DNA of 64,000 nucleotides from Linanthus parryae (Eukaryota; Streptophyta; Magnoliopsida; Ericales; Polemoniaceae), in NCBI GenBank assembly GCA_023055425.1, contig JALGPY010000076.1, forward strand, positions 1-64,000. Reading direction: 5' to 3'. The first letter of the stretch is position 1. Every line of letters starts with the position of its first letter. The notes beneath the pieces were generated by a model that made no database searches, had not been told where the DNA came from, and saw only the letters and a list, made by a program, of their open reading frames with translations. A program made the position numbers and the translations under genes. Of this stretch, positions 10,278-20,897 are shown one piece after another.

Positions 10278-13200
10278 TCACAATGGATCTTTCATGGCCG
10301 ATGAGCGAATGTCGACCATCTCCTTAGTCCTTACACCTTCATGGCCTGTTACTGCATCCGGTGTCTCCAAATTACAAAGCATGTTTACTGATGATGTATC
10401 TGCAAGCATACAATTACATAAATTCTTATTGTCATGTGGACTAGCAAGTTTAAAAGGAAAGACATATGTAGAAAAAAAGAATAAAGACAAATAGTACCTG
10501 TGGTCAAATTGTTTGGAAGTTAACTTTGAGAGAAATTCATCCCACCTATAATGTCTGAACTGGTTACCTGGATACAAAGAAAATGAATTAACTCGCAAAA
10601 CCAACATACACAGTAAAATTATGTGTTCCTCATGTAGAGACCTCAGACCTGGGCAAATGGTGTAGTTTGACTATTTAGAGGAACGTTCGGATATCTTTGC
10701 GTAGTTTGATCGAACATAAGATTGACTTGATGTGCTTGCCAATCAGGGATTGCACCCTGTGTACATGAGATCTGGGTAAATGGTGCATAGTTTTGAAAAT
10801 AATTGCAAGCAATACTTAGAGTACATATGAACAATACACACCTGACTCGATGACAAGTATGGCAAGTAGTGGTAAGCAGAGGACATATTCATCTACACAT
10901 TTTCCCATTTGTCTGTAGTTATTCAAAATGCTAAGTTCAGTTCTATAGTTGAAAACTACATACCTGAACCTCATTACTTTGACCCATATGTGCTATTGGC
11001 AATGAAGTATGCTGGTTGAAACCAAGTGTCGTTTTAGGCAAAATATCAACCGGATAATTTGTCACGGTAGACGGCTTAATCACTGCATCACCAATCCAAG
11101 TATAGCTTAAATTTACAAACGTTAAGTTCTAAAAAGGTAACATTAATGTACTTGCCTTTCGTCGGCCTTCTTGTTTGAGGCTGGTTCAACCTTTTCTTCC
11201 CAGGCTGATTGGCCGTATTGGTGCTGTTGTGGCCTTTTTTCTTCTCTAGAATGCCTTTTATTCGTGTATTTCTCATGCCTTTTGATCGTACATGAATTGG
11301 ATCCAGAAGTGGAACTTGGACGGATGCAGGAGGTGAATCATCTTCTTGTCCAACTTCACCTTCATGATCACTTTCCACTGATTTCTCCAGCAAAGTCACG
11401 CTGCCTTCAGATTTTAGCAAACTTTCAATCTTCTCTAGCGCAATATCCATGTAATGTTCAGCGACCTCTGCAGTCTCTTCCATTAAAGAAGCTTTATTTG
11501 CAACACAGACAGCTTTATGCATTATCCGACTCCTTCGTAGTTTGACAAGTCTTTTTATTTTTTTTGATCCGTGGATATTTTTTCGTCACTAGTCACATCA
11601 CATTTGGCCCCCTTTGTCCACCTCTTTAAAATATATGCCGACGGTATGCTAAAAATATTTTTAGCATTCAAAACTCTAAGAGCATGACAACATAATACAC
11701 CAGCAACCTCAAACTTCTTACAACTGCAATCAAGCATGTAATCTGAAGAGCGGAATCTCACGAGATATTCCCTTTTATCACCATCCTTAATCAACCTATA
11801 TGTGCATATATCTTCATTCACGTCTAATTCATGTAACGCTATAGACATGCACTGAGACAGCTCTTCTTGAAAGCTTTGAAATATAGCATGAGTATATAAA
11901 TTAGCCGCATGTTTTAGTATACCTCCAATTTTACCGACACCATGGGGCGCACCTTGGTTGCAGCGGACATCTTCCAATAGCTCTGCCCGATGTCGCCGCT
12001 CAGCAACTTTTTCATATCGCAAAATGAATTTCGTAAGGGGTATTGTTTTGCTAGTGACTTTCTTGAAAATATTGTTCATGCTCTCACTTCTCTGTGTCGA
12101 GCTTATATCAGCGGAAAAATATCCTTTGCTGAATGCTTTGCACTATTTTTCTCTTAACTTGTACAGTCCATCCAACCATTTATTTTGAACAAGACAATAT
12201 TCATTAACCATAGAACTCCATGTAGTCTCAAACTCATATTCTGATTCACAATCATACAAACATCTATTGAATAGATTCTTGAATCCTGACTTCCCATAGT
12301 AGTGAGAAAGATGTTTCGCAGCATTCTGCCCAATATGCCACAAACATAGTCTATGCTGGGTCTTCGAGAACACAGTCACAATTGCATTCGCCATCGCACT
12401 GCATTGATCAGTAAAAATTGTGACCGGCTCTTGCCCATCCATAGCTTCCAAAAAGGACCGGAACAACCAATTGAAAGATTCAGTTGTCTCGTCCAAAAGA
12501 AAGGCACAACCAAATAATATATTCTGCCCATGATGGTTCACACCAATAAATGGTGCAAAAATCATGTTATACTTATTTTTCCTATATGTCGTGTCAAATA
12601 TAACCACGTCATTGAAGTAACTATAGTCATTCTTTGATCTGCTGTCTCGCCAAAAAAAATTTGTCAGTCGATTTTCAGAGTCCACCTGAATTGAGTAGAA
12701 GAATGACGGATCTTCAGCTTGCATTTTCTTGAAATGATCTAAGACAGCTTGTGCATCACCAGCTTGAAGAATTTCCATCCTTTTGTTACGCAAAAAGTTA
12801 CTACAATCCGACTTCTGGAATCCAACATCCTCTGCACCCCCAGCTTCTTCCACAAAGTAAGAATATATGCTACTTGCTCCTATACCCGCATTGTCCAATG
12901 TGTTAATTATATCCCCTTGAGCCTCTGATACATGTCTATGGGACCGTAGCATATCCGGATGAGGAGTTAACTCGTGATTATGGTCAGCCACAAACTTCTC
13001 GATAATCCATTCTTCTTTTTCTATCTTGAAAATTATCATAGCATTGCAACCAGACCTAATTTCCAATCTATTGACTTTTGGCACTTTTGATGGGTCTCGT
13101 TTCTTACGGTACCCTTGTTTGCTGCAAAAAAATGTTCTTTTACATTTTGTTCCATCTACCAATCGTCTATAACTTCCTTTACGCACACCAAAGCCAGTTT

Positions 13201-13528
13201 CCCAAGCATACTTGAGGTAGAAATTGAATGCCTTTCCTTCATTCGCAAACACAATTCCTTCTCTCGGTTCACTATGGTTTCGTTCACGTGTGACAAAACA
13301 GGAACTTTCTGACCCATTGGGTTTCAGGATTTCAATGTCGCTATCGGATGATGATTCGAGTTCAACAATTTCTTCAAATTCTGTAATATGTACCAGTAAG
13401 TACCAATTTCTATTCCATAAACTTACGATAAATACACTTGTATCTTAATTATGTAAAACAAGTGCTAAAATATTCAAACAATTACCAGGCATACCTGAGG
13501 CACTTGGATTGTTGATTGGGCTACCCAT
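10278..13528 (-). pseudogene. FAR1/FHY3-type MULE transposase, one clear nonsense codon
   Basis: Transposase of the surrounding MULE; the family also gave rise to the FAR1/FHY3 transcription factors. Inferred exon 1 is 13,528-13,495 (MGSPINNPSAS, donor CAG/GTATG). Exon 2 begins at 13,380 after TTACAG and keeps the frame. It holds a FAR1 DNA-binding domain (WETGFGVRKGS, then CNAMI and DHNHEL), the DDE-type MULE domain (DVVIFDTTYRKNKY, IFTDQCSAMANAI, LCLWHIGQNAAKH) and a C-terminal SWIM zinc finger (CSCKKFEVAGVLCCH). An in-frame TAG at 12,143-12,145, in a position usually Trp, splits the frame. A frame change in an A-run near 11,545 is a second break or an intron edge. Further 3' exons probably lie at 11,522-11,140, near 11,070-10,965, and at 10,834-10,643; their exact junctions are uncertain. 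Confidence 0.85.
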
Positions 13529-13978
13529 TTCTCATGAATTGAACAGAAATTAAACATGCGACTATCTTCCCCTTATCAAACAATGGAGAAAATAAGTAAA
13601 AAAATATGAAGAAGTTCTGAAATGAACACACACATATGTACATATTTGAACCAAATGAATGAAAGAGTACCTCTATTAAGGATGCAGAAGCTACTGGAAG
13701 TCGAAAAATTATGTGAAGAATGTAGATCGAATTTGGGAGAAATGTTCACAGCGAAGAAACAAATAAGTGAAATCGCCATCTTCGGATTTTCATAATCGCA
13801 ACCTTAATCGTGTAGCAAGTGGCGGGAAATTGAAATGAAATCCAATCTCTGATAAGTATGATAAATGGTATGATATATCTCCAGATCTTAAATTGGAAGA
13901 CCCCTATTCAAAGTCAATCTGCTTTGGTGATGGGAGAAAGAGAAACAAAGAAGATTCGAAGTCGATCCGTTCATATGA

Positions 13979-14125
13979 CGGAGATGGACGGAGATGACTT
14001 TGCCATCCTTCCGTTAGGGAAACAAACTGATTTTTTGTTTTTGTTTTTTATTAGTGCCACGTGTCAAAATTCTAATGGCAGACTCACCCAACCTTCAAAA
14101 GAACTGTTTCACCAGACTTTTTTCC
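13979..14125 (-). repeat. MULE right terminal inverted repeat
   Basis: It is the inverted partner of 8,981-9,118. The outer tip is at 14,125, directly followed by the second copy of the 9-bp target duplication. Confidence 0.88.
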
Positions 14126-14134
14126 AAGGTGAAG

Positions 14135-14785
14135 AAGACATTCTCAAATCTGTTCTATAAAATAGAACGGTGACTTTTCTTAGGTCATTAGATTGAATTA
14201 ATCCCAATCCTTAAATCCCACCCACTTATAGTTACAATTCCCAAAAGTTTGGAGATATAATAGGTGGTGGTGACTGGTGGAATTTTTTTAACTTTCTCTC
14301 TCTTCGACTACGGTTTGTATCTTAACATTATAGAGTCACCTATAGAACGAAAAATTCTCTATGCAATCTTGATTTTTGGCCACATTCAACTTATATATCT
14401 TCTGAATTCAAGAATTAGGCGCTAATAAAAACTTATCGCCAAAACATTTATCAAAATTGTACTATTATTGTCAATTATTCGTTCTTAGTGTTTCTTGGGG
14501 TAGTGCCCTCGGGCACGGGCAATTAATTCCTTAGTCTTTTCCATAAAACATTATGGTTTAACTAATTTATGGCTTTTTCAGCATTTAGATTAAATAAATC
14601 AGCCACAACCCTTAGATCTCACCTTACCACCTACTTAACTACCCATTAATTGAAAATTTACCCTCTCCCTCGAATTAATTTACATAATTATCAAAATCGA
14701 TTATGAAACGATTATGAAACGTGTTTTTTTGGGTAGTGCCTCGAGCACGGACAATCCGCTTATATAGATTTGTTTTTGTTTCTTG
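14135..14785. other. Intergenic DNA with a repeated GTGCC..GGCAC hairpin motif
   Basis: No gene is seen. A roughly 35-bp motif occurs twice, at 14,488-14,523 and 14,721-14,754 (GGGTAGTGCC..CGGGCACGG type), each with an inner hairpin GTGCC/GGCAC or close variant. AT-rich text upstream of each (ATTAGATTGAATTAATCC against ATTTAGATTAAATAAATC) also looks related, suggesting an old tandem duplication. Confidence 0.45.
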
Positions 14786-14960
14786 TGTTGTGAACTCAAG
14801 AGTAGAGAAGAGAGAACAAAGTATGGAGGAATATCAAGTGTCTATTATTCTCCACCAAATCACCCTTTATATAGGGTGTGGGGGTCAAAGTATATCATCC
14901 AAATATGGTAATACAATATGTTATGAATATTCACTATATCAAATCATATATTTCATAACA
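14786..14960 (-). repeat. 3' LTR of the noncoding LTR element
   Basis: It matches 20,327-20,497 with only a few substitutions and one 1-bp indel. It includes the TATA-like CCCTTTATATAGGG stretch and ends in the TG..CA dinucleotides. Confidence 0.88.
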
Positions 14961-14970
14961 CTCCTCCTTG
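14961..14970 (-). other. Polypurine tract
   Basis: The minus strand reads CAAGGAGGAG immediately before the 3' LTR start TGTTATG, the expected place for the plus-strand primer of reverse transcription. Confidence 0.7.
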
Positions 14971-17549
14971 AATATTCACTAACACTAACACGATGCCTCA
15001 TTAAAATCTTGTCGAGCAAAACCCGTTGGGACAAAAATTATGACAAAGGAAAAAGATTACATCTTATGAGCGGGAGCTTGGTTCAATCTTGAATTCATCC
15101 ATGGCTGCATGTCTCGTTAAAACCTTGCTAGAAAAAACCCCGTGGGATAAAAATCTTACCTAAGGAAAAAGAGTACATCGCCTTCAGCTATTTAATCTCC
15201 CCGTCTTTGCATCATATTTATGTCAAACTTCTGACCTGAGAAACAAACTTGTGAAAAATGCACAATATTTGACATAACATGATACTGCATGATCATTCAA
15301 AGTAGTGATAGAAACTATCAGTTTATAAGTATGACATGTTATATACTTATGATACATTTGTCATACTAAATAATATGCATATGCACCTAAACTACTTGCG
15401 AGTGTGTATCTTCGATTTGCTTTAGCAAATAAGTATATCTCATGGGAAATAGCCTCCATGGATTTCACATATAGTGATTCGTACGATTATTTTGTGTAAC
15501 TAGTTACTTTCATATTCGTAGTCTTAAGACTAAACGAAATATCATAATCATTCTTATCAATAGAGGATTTGTGGGTTATAATTATAACCATGAGAAATAT
15601 AATATATATGATGGATGCTTGAGGCATCTCAAGTACTTCAAAGTACTTCACATATATGCTCGATGCATTAACTGCAGAGCTCGTGTATAACACACACGAG
15701 TGTCGACTTTGATTTTGGCCAATATAGTCAACACATTTCCACTATAGTGGTGTAAGGATATCATATGATTTCAAGCGCTTTTCAAAGTGAATATCATCAA
15801 TGATCATATACATAGACTCAAATGTAGGAAGCTCTTCATCTACATGAGTTGTTGCCTCTTAAAGGGCATTGATTTGATCATCTATTCAAGATTCTCTTGT
15901 GTTCTCAATTTCTATGGAATTTGAACTAACAAGATGATGATCCTTATAGAGGATATTTGTAGTTGCATAAGCAACCTTTACATGCTTCATAAATCTCATA
16001 ATTTATAAGACTTCAATTGGATTTGAAGTTTGAAGTCACATGTACTAAAGTTTGAATAAGGCAATTAAGTCGATGTTCATGTCATGTAATAGGGTATCTC
16101 CTCCCCCTCATGACATGAACCGTGTGATCAATGTCATAGAGATATGATTTCGGCATATTATTTTTATATACTCGAGTCAAAAAAATATAGGCGAGAATGT
16201 ATCTCCTTAGGAGATATAGTTTGTCACACTTCAAACTTGTAATTCTCATGAACTCTAAAATACTATCCTCTTTGGGATAGGAGTTTCACTTATGAGAATA
16301 TACATAATCACATATTTCACCTTCAAAGACGGTTAAAATGAGTTATGTGATGTTCTCTACATGGAACATGGAGCATGTAAAAATAATACTCATATTTAAA
16401 TTTTTCCATCCGAATGAATTATTTTGCACAATTCTGGAGAAGTGCATACTCAAATAAAGATTATTTGCAAACTAATATAAATTGTTCAATCAATCAATCA
16501 CATTTAGTGATGTCAACCGTGACATACTCAATGTTGAAATTTCTTCAAGAGTTCATGTCAAAAACCGTTGATCTCTTCTAGAGACGAAATGTCATCTAGG
16601 TACTCGACATACATATTTTTCAAAATGTGAGATTGATGACATCAACCCACTTTGGGGGGTGAATCAAATATTTGGATGGTTTCTTGAAACTTGATATGGA
16701 TTCACAACGCACCAACTAGGCGTTGGTTGGGCGATGCAATGCATCAAGCCACTTTTATGACAAAAGTCTCTACGTTGGATAGGCGATGTAATGAATCAAA
16801 CTTTTTCTTTTTATGAAGAATTTGTCAACGGAGAATGTCATTTATTTGAATTATACAAATCCACTTGGCATGTCTACAAATGCAAGTATAAAACTTAAAA
16901 AGTTCCATTACTTTGAATCTCAATATTCAAGGGGATCATTTGTGTTTCATTAAACACAAGGTGCTAAAAAGCTACCGTTGTGAGCCTTAAAAGGTCTCAT
17001 GTACATCATTGAATAAAGTTTTTTTTTTTTTTTTTTCAATTGTCGAAACTTTTAGTTCGATAAATTGTAGGTTACCTCTTGAAGGGTACCTTTTCATAGA
17101 CTCAAATATTTCATAACATGAGCCAATACGCACACTAGGGGGCTTTGATATTTTCTGCTATTGTCTCTTTTTTTTTTCCTGTGTGAGCCATAAAAGTTAC
17201 CGAGGCTTCATAACAATCAAAATAAAAAAAATAAAGATGTAGAGATAAAGTAAATAGAATGAGCTAACATTCATAATATTGAACCATATATTCTATAGAT
17301 TTCTCTAGAGTTAATAAACAAGAGAAAAATATTTCTTTAAGTGTAAAAATATGCAACTTCACAGTTTTATATAACAAAAATCATATTTGATAGATTTAGG
17401 GCAAACAAAAAAACATATTTAATTCAAGGATATTTCTTGAATAATTTCTCTTAAGAATTATTAATTGGAGAAATTAATAATCTTTAATCTGAATTGCATT
17501 GTCAAAAAAAAGATGGTGCGGCAAGTTCCTTGTTAGTCCTGAAATTGCC

Positions 17550-17790
17550 AAGGAGGTGGGAGGATCATGGATCACTCAAACCACAAACTTGCACATATAT
17601 ATATTAGGACGATCTTGAATCACTCAACTAAAAAGGAAATTGCATAGATATTGGGAGGATCTTGAATCACTTCAACCAAACAAATTGCATAGATATTGGG
17701 AGGATCTTGAATCACTCAACCAAAAAATTGCATAGATGTTGAGAGGATCTTGAATCACTCAACCAAAATTTGCATAGATATTGGCAAAAG
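17550..17790. repeat. Degenerate tandem repeat, about 50-bp unit
   Basis: Five imperfect copies of a unit containing TTGGGAGGATCTTGAATCAC, CAACCAAA and TTGCATAGATA follow one another inside the noncoding LTR element. The three central copies are the most alike; the flanking ones are diverged. Confidence 0.75.
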
Positions 17791-18475
17791 CGTATCGGCG
17801 TATAACAAGTACGCGATCATGACCACTTAAAGGGTGGCTTATTTGTAACATTCATTTTTTTTCCCTGCTTTTATGTAGTCTTTTACTACAAAGGGTATTA
17901 TAGGGGATCAATATGAGATCCTCATGGTACCAAGACCATACAACAATCGCTACTAAGTCTGTGACTGTGCGGATTGTTTTAAACATATAATTTATAGAAT
18001 TCGTTTCAGGGGATGGCTCGTTATTGACTTGAAGGAATTCAGTGGATCATAAATCAATCATCCCCTCCTGAGATCCAGTGCCATTTATAAACTCGAACTA
18101 AAATGAGTGTAGAATTATATATATATATTCCTTTTTTTTCTTCGATAACTGCAGGTTATGGGTAAGATGGCATAAGCAATAAACAATTTCTTTGATGTTC
18201 ATACCCGTCGATGATAGGCTCCTCATAGTAATTATTTTATTTTATTATTTTTTTTGGAGGAGAGGAGTAAAAATAGCAATATGAAATAAGGAGTAAAAAA
18301 AAATGAAGACATGGTTCAACTAAGTATAGGAATAGCTTAGGACCAATGTATGATTATGGGGTTGAACCTCTCATGGGGTTCCCTCTTTTCTTTCGTAAAA
18401 GTGGAAAAAATAGCAATACAAGAGGAGAAGAGTTAAAATTGAATCTTCAAATTCAATTTGTAGTTCTCACTGTAG

Positions 18476-18478
<3 letters not shown>

Positions 18479-18515
<37 letters not shown>
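18479..18515. repeat. (AT)n microsatellite
   Basis: A pure AT dinucleotide run of about 37 bp inside the LTR element. Confidence 0.9.
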
Positions 18516-18519
<4 letters not shown>

Positions 18520-18714
18520 TATAACTCTCGCTTATAGATATTCGTTATTTGCTCTATAACTTCATGTAACATGGTTTAACTAAGCATACAAATAGCTTAG
18601 GAGCATTTTTTTAACACAAAGCAATAACAGTATAACCTTCTTAAGCAGCATTAAACGGTAATATCAGCATCTCTTTATTTATCCGAACTGTTTCATTCGG
18701 GCAAGCGCCTTGAG

Positions 18715-19108
18715 GTCACGATTTCAAAACTCTAGTGACATTATTTGCAAATAAAAAAACAGTAAAATTGCAAAAAAATAAAATAAAATAGAACAAGTCA
18801 TAATGTCCAGTCACGAGTTTGAAACTCTAGTGATATTTTTTTTCAAACAGGTTTAATAAATGACATCCAGAAACTCATCCCACCTTAGTCGTAATGTCAT
18901 GAGTTACAAACTCAAGTGACTTCACGCTTTTGTTTTCAGTTAAAGAAATGATAAAAAACAATCGGGCATTATGTAACAAGTAATACCATGTACATGATCG
19001 CAAATGATAGGACTCTATATGGTGCGCCAAATAGAGTCACTTGCTTATGCGTAATTGCTCAGATTGCGCGTCCCCATTGTCACGAGTAGAAAACACTCTA
19101 GTGACTTA

Positions 19109-19147
<39 letters not shown>

Positions 19148-19451
19148 ATGCGTCCTTGAAATCACGAGTTAAGAACTCTAGCGACTTTATTTTTTCTCGT
19201 CTTGAGGTCACGAGTTCAATACTCTAGCGATATAATCTTATTCTTTTTTTTTTCTTTTCTTTGAAAGAATGATAAGAACATGCAAAAAATGAAATATGTA
19301 TGATATGTAACGGAAACAGTCTTAAATTTGTTATTTCTTGATTGACTTTCATAAATAAAAAAAAATAAAAAAATGTAATAGTAAACGAATAATGTTGGTC
19401 CAGTGGAATAACTGTTCCGGGTCACGAGTTTGATTCAAATACTCGAGTGAC
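18715..19451. repeat. Seven copies of a semi-palindromic GTCACGAGTT box
   Basis: Copies lie at 18,715-18,739, 18,810-18,834, 18,896-18,920, 19,079-19,105, 19,161-19,185, 19,207-19,231 and 19,421-19,451. Each reads close to GTCACGAGTT, 3-10 bases, ACTCTAGTGAC, so the halves can pair. Several spacings are near 80-95 bp or twice that, which suggests a decayed tandem array. The left half resembles a tRNA T-arm and some copies are preceded by tRNA-like text (CGGGCAAGCGCCTTGAG), so a SINE-like or tRNA-derived origin is possible. No intact tRNA is present. Confidence 0.7.
19112..19145. repeat. (TA)n microsatellite
   Basis: A pure TA run of about 34 bp between two GTCACGAGTT boxes. Confidence 0.9.
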
Positions 19452-20306
19452 AGTGTTTTCAAGGTCATAAGTTTTTGCACAAACCATTCATGGATACATT
19501 GGAAAATGCCCTTAAACATCGATTTGTCATCGAGTTCATAATGGTTCGTGAGTGAGCACGCAGAGACTTGCGTTTGGGTTTACATGTCCAAAACTCTGAA
19601 ACAGCTGCTTTTATTTTGTTGGTTACTTGCATCTTAATAAGATGGTTCCGTACGCAAAGTCTCGCGATTTCTTTAGTACGCAGCAAGTGGTCATCTTTTT
19701 TCTTCCTTCTATTCTTATTATATATGAATAGCTCAACAATAAGATTACAACCAATCCGGATGGCACTGCTGTAGCACTCAAGAGTTTGCTCCAAAAAAAA
19801 AAAATTCCCACAAAGAACTAGCATTACTTTCTTGGAGCAGGAGGAACTTGTTGTAAAAACAAACAAAACAGACCCACATCATAAGTGACTTTAGATCATG
19901 TGGTCTGGAGCGTTGCTCTAGGGAAGCCATGCGATTTCAACCCGCTGTTCCATCTTGCTTAAGCAGTTTTCTTTTTTTATTTTGCTTTTTTTTTCGACTT
20001 TTCAGTTCGAAACATGCTAGAAAGCAATGTTTTTGGTCCCTCTCTAGATCTAGGAGTAGATCGAGGAGGTCTAGGGTTTGAACATTTTTTTTCCCGATGA
20101 ACCCATAGCACATACCGTTTTTTTTTTCTTTCGAATAAAATAAGAAATCGTAAATAAAAATTATATATTCGATGTGCCGTTGATATGAATCAATTTTGAA
20201 TAAGAAAAGAGATGAGAGAATCAAGATCGAAAATTATGTTTTTCGTTTGATCATCTTGTTCTCGACAAATAATCGTACCTTTTCTTAATGATTGATCTTC
20301 TCTTTG

Positions 20307-20326
20307 GGTAGAACGTGCTGATAACG
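20307..20326 (-). other. Putative primer binding site
   Basis: Directly inside the 5' LTR the minus strand reads CGTTATCAGCACG. It shares the TATCAG core with the usual initiator-Met PBS TGGTATCAGAGC but is not identical, so the priming tRNA is uncertain. Confidence 0.5.
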
Positions 20327-20762
20327 TGTTGTGAACTCAAGAGTAGAGAAGAGAGAACAAAGTATGAAGAAATATCAAGTGTCTATTATTCTCCACCAAA
20401 TCACCCTTTATATAGGGTGTCGGGGTCAAAGTATATCATCCAAATATGGTAATACAATATGTTATAAATATTCACTATATCAATCATATATTTCATACTA
20501 CCTCCGTTTCTTCTCTATAGCACCGGTTTGACTTTTTGACTCGTATCTTGGTCACTTTGACCGGGTGATTTGGATAGCAAAACGATTCGATTTTGTAATA
20601 ATTTTTTCACCGTGTTATAGAGCAACTTTTATTCTACAATACTATGAAAAAATTATCAAAAAATTTCATCATTTTGCTATCCAAATTGTCGGGTCAAAGT
20701 GACCCAGTGAATAGTGGTAAAAGTCAAACTGGTGTGATAGAGAAGAAACGGAGGTAGTAACA
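20327..20762 (-). repeat. 5' LTR, split by a MITE
   Basis: LTR sequence runs 20,327-20,497 and resumes at 20,760-20,762 after the 260-bp Stowaway insert. Removing the MITE and one copy of its TA duplication restores an LTR one base shorter than the left one. The MITE therefore inserted only a few bases from the LTR terminus. Confidence 0.87.
20498..20757. mobile_element. Stowaway MITE with perfect 21-bp TIRs
   Basis: The 260-bp element begins CTACCTCCGTTTCTTC and ends with its exact reverse complement over 21 bp. TA flanks it on both sides (20,496-20,497 and 20,758-20,759). It is clearly related to 7,513-7,769. It lies in the outer edge of the LTR and its right end is 140 bp from the NPF start codon. 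Confidence 0.92.
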
Positions 20763-20897
20763 TTTTGTTATTAGTTTTTTTGTTTTTGTTTTTGTTTTTT
20801 TTTGGTACCATGTGCTAACACCAAACTCACCTATTATCTCGCGGTTGTTCAATTATGTCATTTGTCTGATCACGAAGTAAGTGGTTGTGGTGGAGCA

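Larger units (their letters stand above)
8981..14125 (-). mobile_element. Mutator-like element (MULE), FAR1/Jittery type, with perfect TSD
   Basis: The 5,145-bp element is bounded by a perfect 9-bp target-site duplication AAGGTGAAG (8,972-8,980 and 14,126-14,134), the Mutator hallmark. Long terminal inverted repeats of about 140 bp follow on each side, both starting GGAAAAAAGT. The minus strand encodes a FAR1/FHY3-like transposase with MULE and SWIM domains. The perfect TSD and a gene broken at only one or two points suggest a comparatively recent insertion. Both TIRs carry a G-box core CACGTG (9,041-9,050 and 14,056-14,065). Confidence 0.93.
14786..20762 (-). mobile_element. LTR retrotransposon without coding capacity
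   Basis: Two closely similar ~175-bp LTRs (14,786-14,960; 20,327-20,497 plus 20,760-20,762) bound 5.4 kb of DNA. On the minus strand each LTR starts TGTTATGAA and ends TTCACAACA. The polypurine tract CAAGGAGGAG abuts the 3' LTR (14,961-14,970) and a possible primer site CGTTATCAGCACG follows the 5' LTR. Flanking 5-mers are TCTTG and TTTTG, a TSD with one mismatch. No gag-pol frame of meaningful length remains on either strand, so it is non-autonomous (LARD-like) or strongly decayed. The PPT and layout suggest Copia, but that is inference. Confidence 0.85.

Noticed and set aside
18690..19231. tRNA genes
   Set aside because: T-arm-like text recurs, but no copy has a full cloverleaf with acceptor stem and anticodon arm.
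18715..19451. CRISPR-like array (short repeats with spacers)
   Set aside because: This is a plant nuclear sequence, repeats are diverged, spacing is irregular and no cas genes exist; the boxes are better seen as decayed repeats.
20802..20897. Upstream in-frame ATG as NPF start
   Set aside because: The extra 32 residues lie close to the LTR boundary and have no family resemblance; starting at 20,898 gives the usual NPF N-terminus.
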